Shown here: positions 61,822 to 64,000 of the stretch, piece by piece | Numbering within the stretch: the first letter of the stretch is position 1 | Layout of the letters: every line of letters begins with the position of its first letter | Assembly: GCF_009830105.1 (NCBI RefSeq) | Contig: NZ_WURB01000005.1 | Location: forward strand, 62,001-126,000 | From: Microvirga makkahensis | Lineage (GTDB): Bacteria; Pseudomonadota; Alphaproteobacteria; Rhizobiales; Beijerinckiaceae | Direction: 5' to 3' | Length of the DNA: 64,000 nt | The notes under the pieces: generated by a model | Databases searched by the model: none | What the model was told of the DNA's origin: nothing | What the model saw: only the letters and a program-made list of their open reading frames with translations | Made by a program: the position numbers and the translations under genes

Positions 61822-62160
61822 TCCCAAGCAGCGATCATCTCGGGGCAACGCCGTGTGACCCCGGGATGGTTTTCTGAAACAGGCACCTCCATCTCCTCGC
61901 CATGGCCGGGCCTGTTCCGGCCATCCCAATCCGAAAAACGCGGCGCTTTATGGAAATGGGATCACCGGCACAAGGCCGGCGATGACGCGTAGTAGCGCCA
62001 GAAGGACGAGGGAGCGTGCGGGGATGAGGAAAGCATCTCTCCTCAGCTGGGGTGTTCCCGACGGGTGCAAGGAAAAGTCCTCCCGGACGTATCCGAGACA
62101 GTCGGGAAGGAAACACACGCTCAATTCTGCCTGCGGTCCCAAGTCTTCGCGGCGCTCAGA
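61822..62160. other. Intergenic region between pheT and moeB-like genes
   Basis: This 339-bp gap between converging genes contains palindromic element copy 7 at 61897-61986. The rest shows no protein-like frame or RNA gene that I can support. Confidence 0.5.
61897..61986. repeat. Palindromic intergenic element, copy 7
   Basis: Left hairpin TGGCCGGGCCTGTTCCGGCCA, a CGCGGCGCTTTA core and right hairpin ATCACCGGC (61961-61969)/GCCGGCGAT (61975-61983), ending ATGAC. It shows both arms in one copy, the right arm being the reverse orientation of copies 1 and 2. Confidence 0.8.
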
Positions 62161-62946
62161 CTAGGACGAGATCGATCCGGACCCATTCAGCGGATTTCCC
62201 TCGTCCCACCCGTACCGGATCGTGTCGAAGCGCATGGAGCGCGCATCGACCATCAGCAGACGCCCGACGAGGCTCTCCCCGAAGCCGACGATCTCCCGGA
62301 CGACCTCCATTGCCATCAGGCTTCCCATCACCCCGGCCAAGGCTCCCAGCACGCCGGCCTCCGCACAGGTCGGGATCGCGCCCGGCGGAGGCGGGGAGGG
62401 GAACAGGCAGCGATAGGTCGGGTTCGGCACGCCGTCGGGGCCGGTCTCGTGGGCCCTGATCGTGGTCAACGAGCCGTCGAACTGACCCAGTGCCGCCGTG
62501 ACCAGAGGCCTGCATTCATGAAAGCAGGCGTCGGACACCGCATAGCGGGCCTCGAAATTGTCCGTGCCGTCGGCGACGATGTCATAGGATCGGACGAGTT
62601 CGCGGGCATTCTGGGGGGTCAGCCGCACCGCATGCGGCTCTGCCGTTACGTAAGGGTTCAGGCGCTGGATGGCCCTGGCCGCGCTGTCCACCTTCAGGGA
62701 ACCGATATCGGGCGTTCCGTGTATCACCTGTCGCTGCAGGTTGGAGAGGGACACCGTATCGTGGTCCACGAGGCCGATGGTGCCGACGCCGGCCGCCGCA
62801 AGGTATTGGACCAGCGGGGCGCCAAGTCCCCCAGCGCCGATGACGAGCACGCGGGCACTTTTGAGCTTCGCCTGTCCCGGGCCGCCCACGTCCCTCAGGA
62901 CCAGATGGCGGGCATAGCGGTCGATTTCGTCGGATGTCAGGGTCAT
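62161..62946 (-). CDS. moeB: MoeB/ThiF-family adenylyltransferase
   Basis: E1-like enzymes adenylate the C-terminus of MoaD- or ThiS-type sulfur carriers. The 261-residue protein has RYARHLVLRDVGGPGQAKLKSARVLVIGAGGLGAPLVQYLAAAGVGTIGLVDHDTV (nucleotide loop), LSNLQRQVIH, GTDNFEARYAVSDAC and PTYRCLFPSPPPPG. A cysteine follows in IPTCAEAGVLG. The paired CxxC zinc ligands found in E. coli MoeB are not visible. It may act in molybdopterin or thiamine synthesis; no carrier gene is adjacent. Confidence 0.88.
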   Translation of the reverse strand: MTLTSDEIDRYARHLVLRDVGGPGQAKLKSARVLVIGAGGLGAPLVQYLAAAGVGTIGLVDHDTVSLSNLQRQVIHGTPDIGSLKVDSAARAIQRLNPYVTAEPHAVRLTPQNARELVRSYDIVADGTDNFEARYAVSDACFHECRPLVTAALGQFDGSLTTIRAHETGPDGVPNPTYRCLFPSPPPPGAIPTCAEAGVLGALAGVMGSLMAMEVVREIVGFGESLVGRLLMVDARSMRFDTIRYGWDEGNPLNGSGSISS

Positions 62947-63102
62947 AGGGTGAGCTTAACGCCGGAGCACGGGCTATCAACCATTCGTTGAAGGAAAGTA
63001 ATGCCATATCTTGACAGGGATCTTGGCGTCATGACCCTTCCCATGCCATCGTCAAGAGGCAACCGGACGCTAAAATCCGGCCACAGACAGGGAACAATGC
63101 CG

Positions 63103-64000
63103 ATGACAGCAACCAAGTTCTGCCTCGCGCTTGCGGGCCTCGCTTTCTCCGCTGCGGCTGCCTTCGCGCAGCAGGCGGTTTTCAAGCCCGCCGTCGTCTA
63201 CGATCTGGGCGGCAAGTTCGACAAGTCCTTCAACGAGGGCGTTCACATGGGCGCCGAGAAGTTCAAGAAGGATACGGGCACCGAATACCGCGATTTCGAG
63301 CCTCAGAACGACGCTCAGCGTGAGCAGGCCCTGCGCCGCTTCGCCCGGGATGGTTACTCGCCGATCGTGGCTGTCGGCTTTTCCCAGGAAACCGCTCTGA
63401 AGAAGGTTGCCGAGGAGTTCCCTAACATCAAGTTCGCCATCATCGACGCCGTGGTCGAGAAGCCGAACGTGCAGTCCATCGTGTTCAAGGAGCATGAGGG
63501 CTCGTTCCTGGTAGGTCTGCTCGCCGCCAGGGCCTCGAAGACTGGCAAGGTCGGGTTCGTGGGCGGCATGGACATTCCGCTCATCCGCAAGTTCGCCTGC
63601 GGCTACGTTCAGGGGGTCAAATACGCCAACAAGGATGCCGAGGTGTTCCAGAACATGACCGGCACCACCGGTGCCGCCTGGAACGATCCCGTCAAGGGCG
63701 GCGAACTCGCCAAGGGGCAGATCAGCCGCGGCGCGGACGTGATCTATCATGCAGCCGGTGGCACCGGCGTGGGCGTGCTGCGGGCCGCCGCCGATGCGGG
63801 CAAGCTCGGCATCGGCGTCGATTCCAACCAGAACGGCCTGCATCCGGGGAAGGTGCTGACCTCAATGGTCAAGCGCGTGGACGTGGCCACCTACAACGCC
63901 TTCGATCAGGCCAAGAAGGGCACCTTCAAGAGCGGCCTCCAGGTTCTCGGCCTCGCGGAGGACGGCGTGGCCTGGGCGCTCGACGACCATAACAAGTCGC
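63103..64000 (+). CDS. BMP-family ABC transporter substrate-binding protein (5' part)
   Basis: Runs off the window end; the first 299 codons are present. Signal peptide about 1-23 (AAAAFA-Q), then the BMP/PnrA hallmarks VVYDLGGKFDKSFNEGVH, FAIIDAVVE, KVGFVGGMDIPLIRKFACGYVQGVKY and DVIYHAAGGTGVGVLRAA. Tail residues WALDDHN are typical of the C-terminal part. Members bind nucleosides or related ligands and work with a CUT2-like permease pair. ATG 63103 sits 9 bases after AGGGA; ATG 63097 is also possible. Permease genes would lie beyond the window. Confidence 0.9.
   Translation, partial: MTATKFCLALAGLAFSAAAAFAQQAVFKPAVVYDLGGKFDKSFNEGVHMGAEKFKKDTGTEYRDFEPQNDAQREQALRRFARDGYSPIVAVGFSQETALKKVAEEFPNIKFAIIDAVVEKPNVQSIVFKEHEGSFLVGLLAARASKTGKVGFVGGMDIPLIRKFACGYVQGVKYANKDAEVFQNMTGTTGAAWNDPVKGGELAKGQISRGADVIYHAAGGTGVGVLRAAADAGKLGIGVDSNQNGLHPGKVLTSMVKRVDVATYNAFDQAKKGTFKSGLQVLGLAEDGVAWALDDHNKS

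Overview
The window is GC-rich chromosomal DNA with dense, mostly short-spaced genes on both strands. Gene content and protein signatures point to an alphaproteobacterium of the Rhizobiales/Hyphomicrobiales, probably a Methylobacteriaceae-like lineage (inference). The main pointers are PmtA- and OlsB-type membrane lipid enzymes, the FYDLN-acid (TIGR02300) protein, an Hsp20-DUF1150 pair, heat-shock promoters of the alphaproteobacterial RpoH type and one GGAAC-N16-CGTT (EcfG-type) site. Almost everything looks like core genome. I see no prophage, complete insertion sequence, CRISPR array, secretion locus or integrative element.

Layout. 1-10.8 kb: the tail of a TRIC-like channel gene, an exported unknown, alkB, gpmA, dapB, two DUF1330 genes, pyrF-pmtA, dnaJ, dnaK and an AraC-MGMT repair protein. 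10.8-20.2 kb: DUF2244 and nth diverge, then uppP with a coupled Cys-rich small protein, a GST, queG plus an SDR gene, an OlsB-like gene with a decayed duplicate of its 3' end nearby, comM, and a lone receiver-domain protein. 20.2-28.7 kb: mutS diverges from maeB, then a HAD hydrolase and hrpB. 28.8-36.6 kb: a lower-GC patch leading into a Gly-rich exported protein, then mgsA with a VWA protein, aroA-cmk, the FYDLN protein, tRNA-Ala(GGC) and glcB. 36.6-44.4 kb: pxpBC without pxpA, a 3-hydroxybutyrate dehydrogenase, a proline iminopeptidase and a polyamine-type ABC operon. 44.5-50.8 kb: a complete dipeptide-type ABC operon ending in an M19 dipeptidase. 51-64 kb: argH, a methyltransferase, hsp20-DUF1150, an alpha/beta hydrolase, a GT4 glycosyltransferase, infC-rpmI-rplT-pheS-pheT, a MoeB/ThiF enzyme and the start of a BMP-family binding protein gene that runs off the end.

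Working together. The two ABC operons share a layout: each has a perfect hairpin just after the binding-protein gene, which could raise binding protein over membrane subunits. DnaK and Hsp20 each sit behind a good RpoH-like promoter. The infC-pheT block is the classical translation cluster; its infC reads best from an ATT start, and structured leaders precede rpmI and follow rplT.

The most notable non-genic structure is a dispersed family of about 30-110 bp palindromic intergenic elements (at least seven copies) with GTCAT/ATGAC ends. One copy appears nested inside a different inverted-repeat element after argH. No convincing new multi-gene system was found. The best leads are these elements, the EcfG-type promoter before the receiver gene, the infC start and rpmI leader, the uppP-linked Cys-rich protein, and the Gly-rich exported protein in its low-GC setting.
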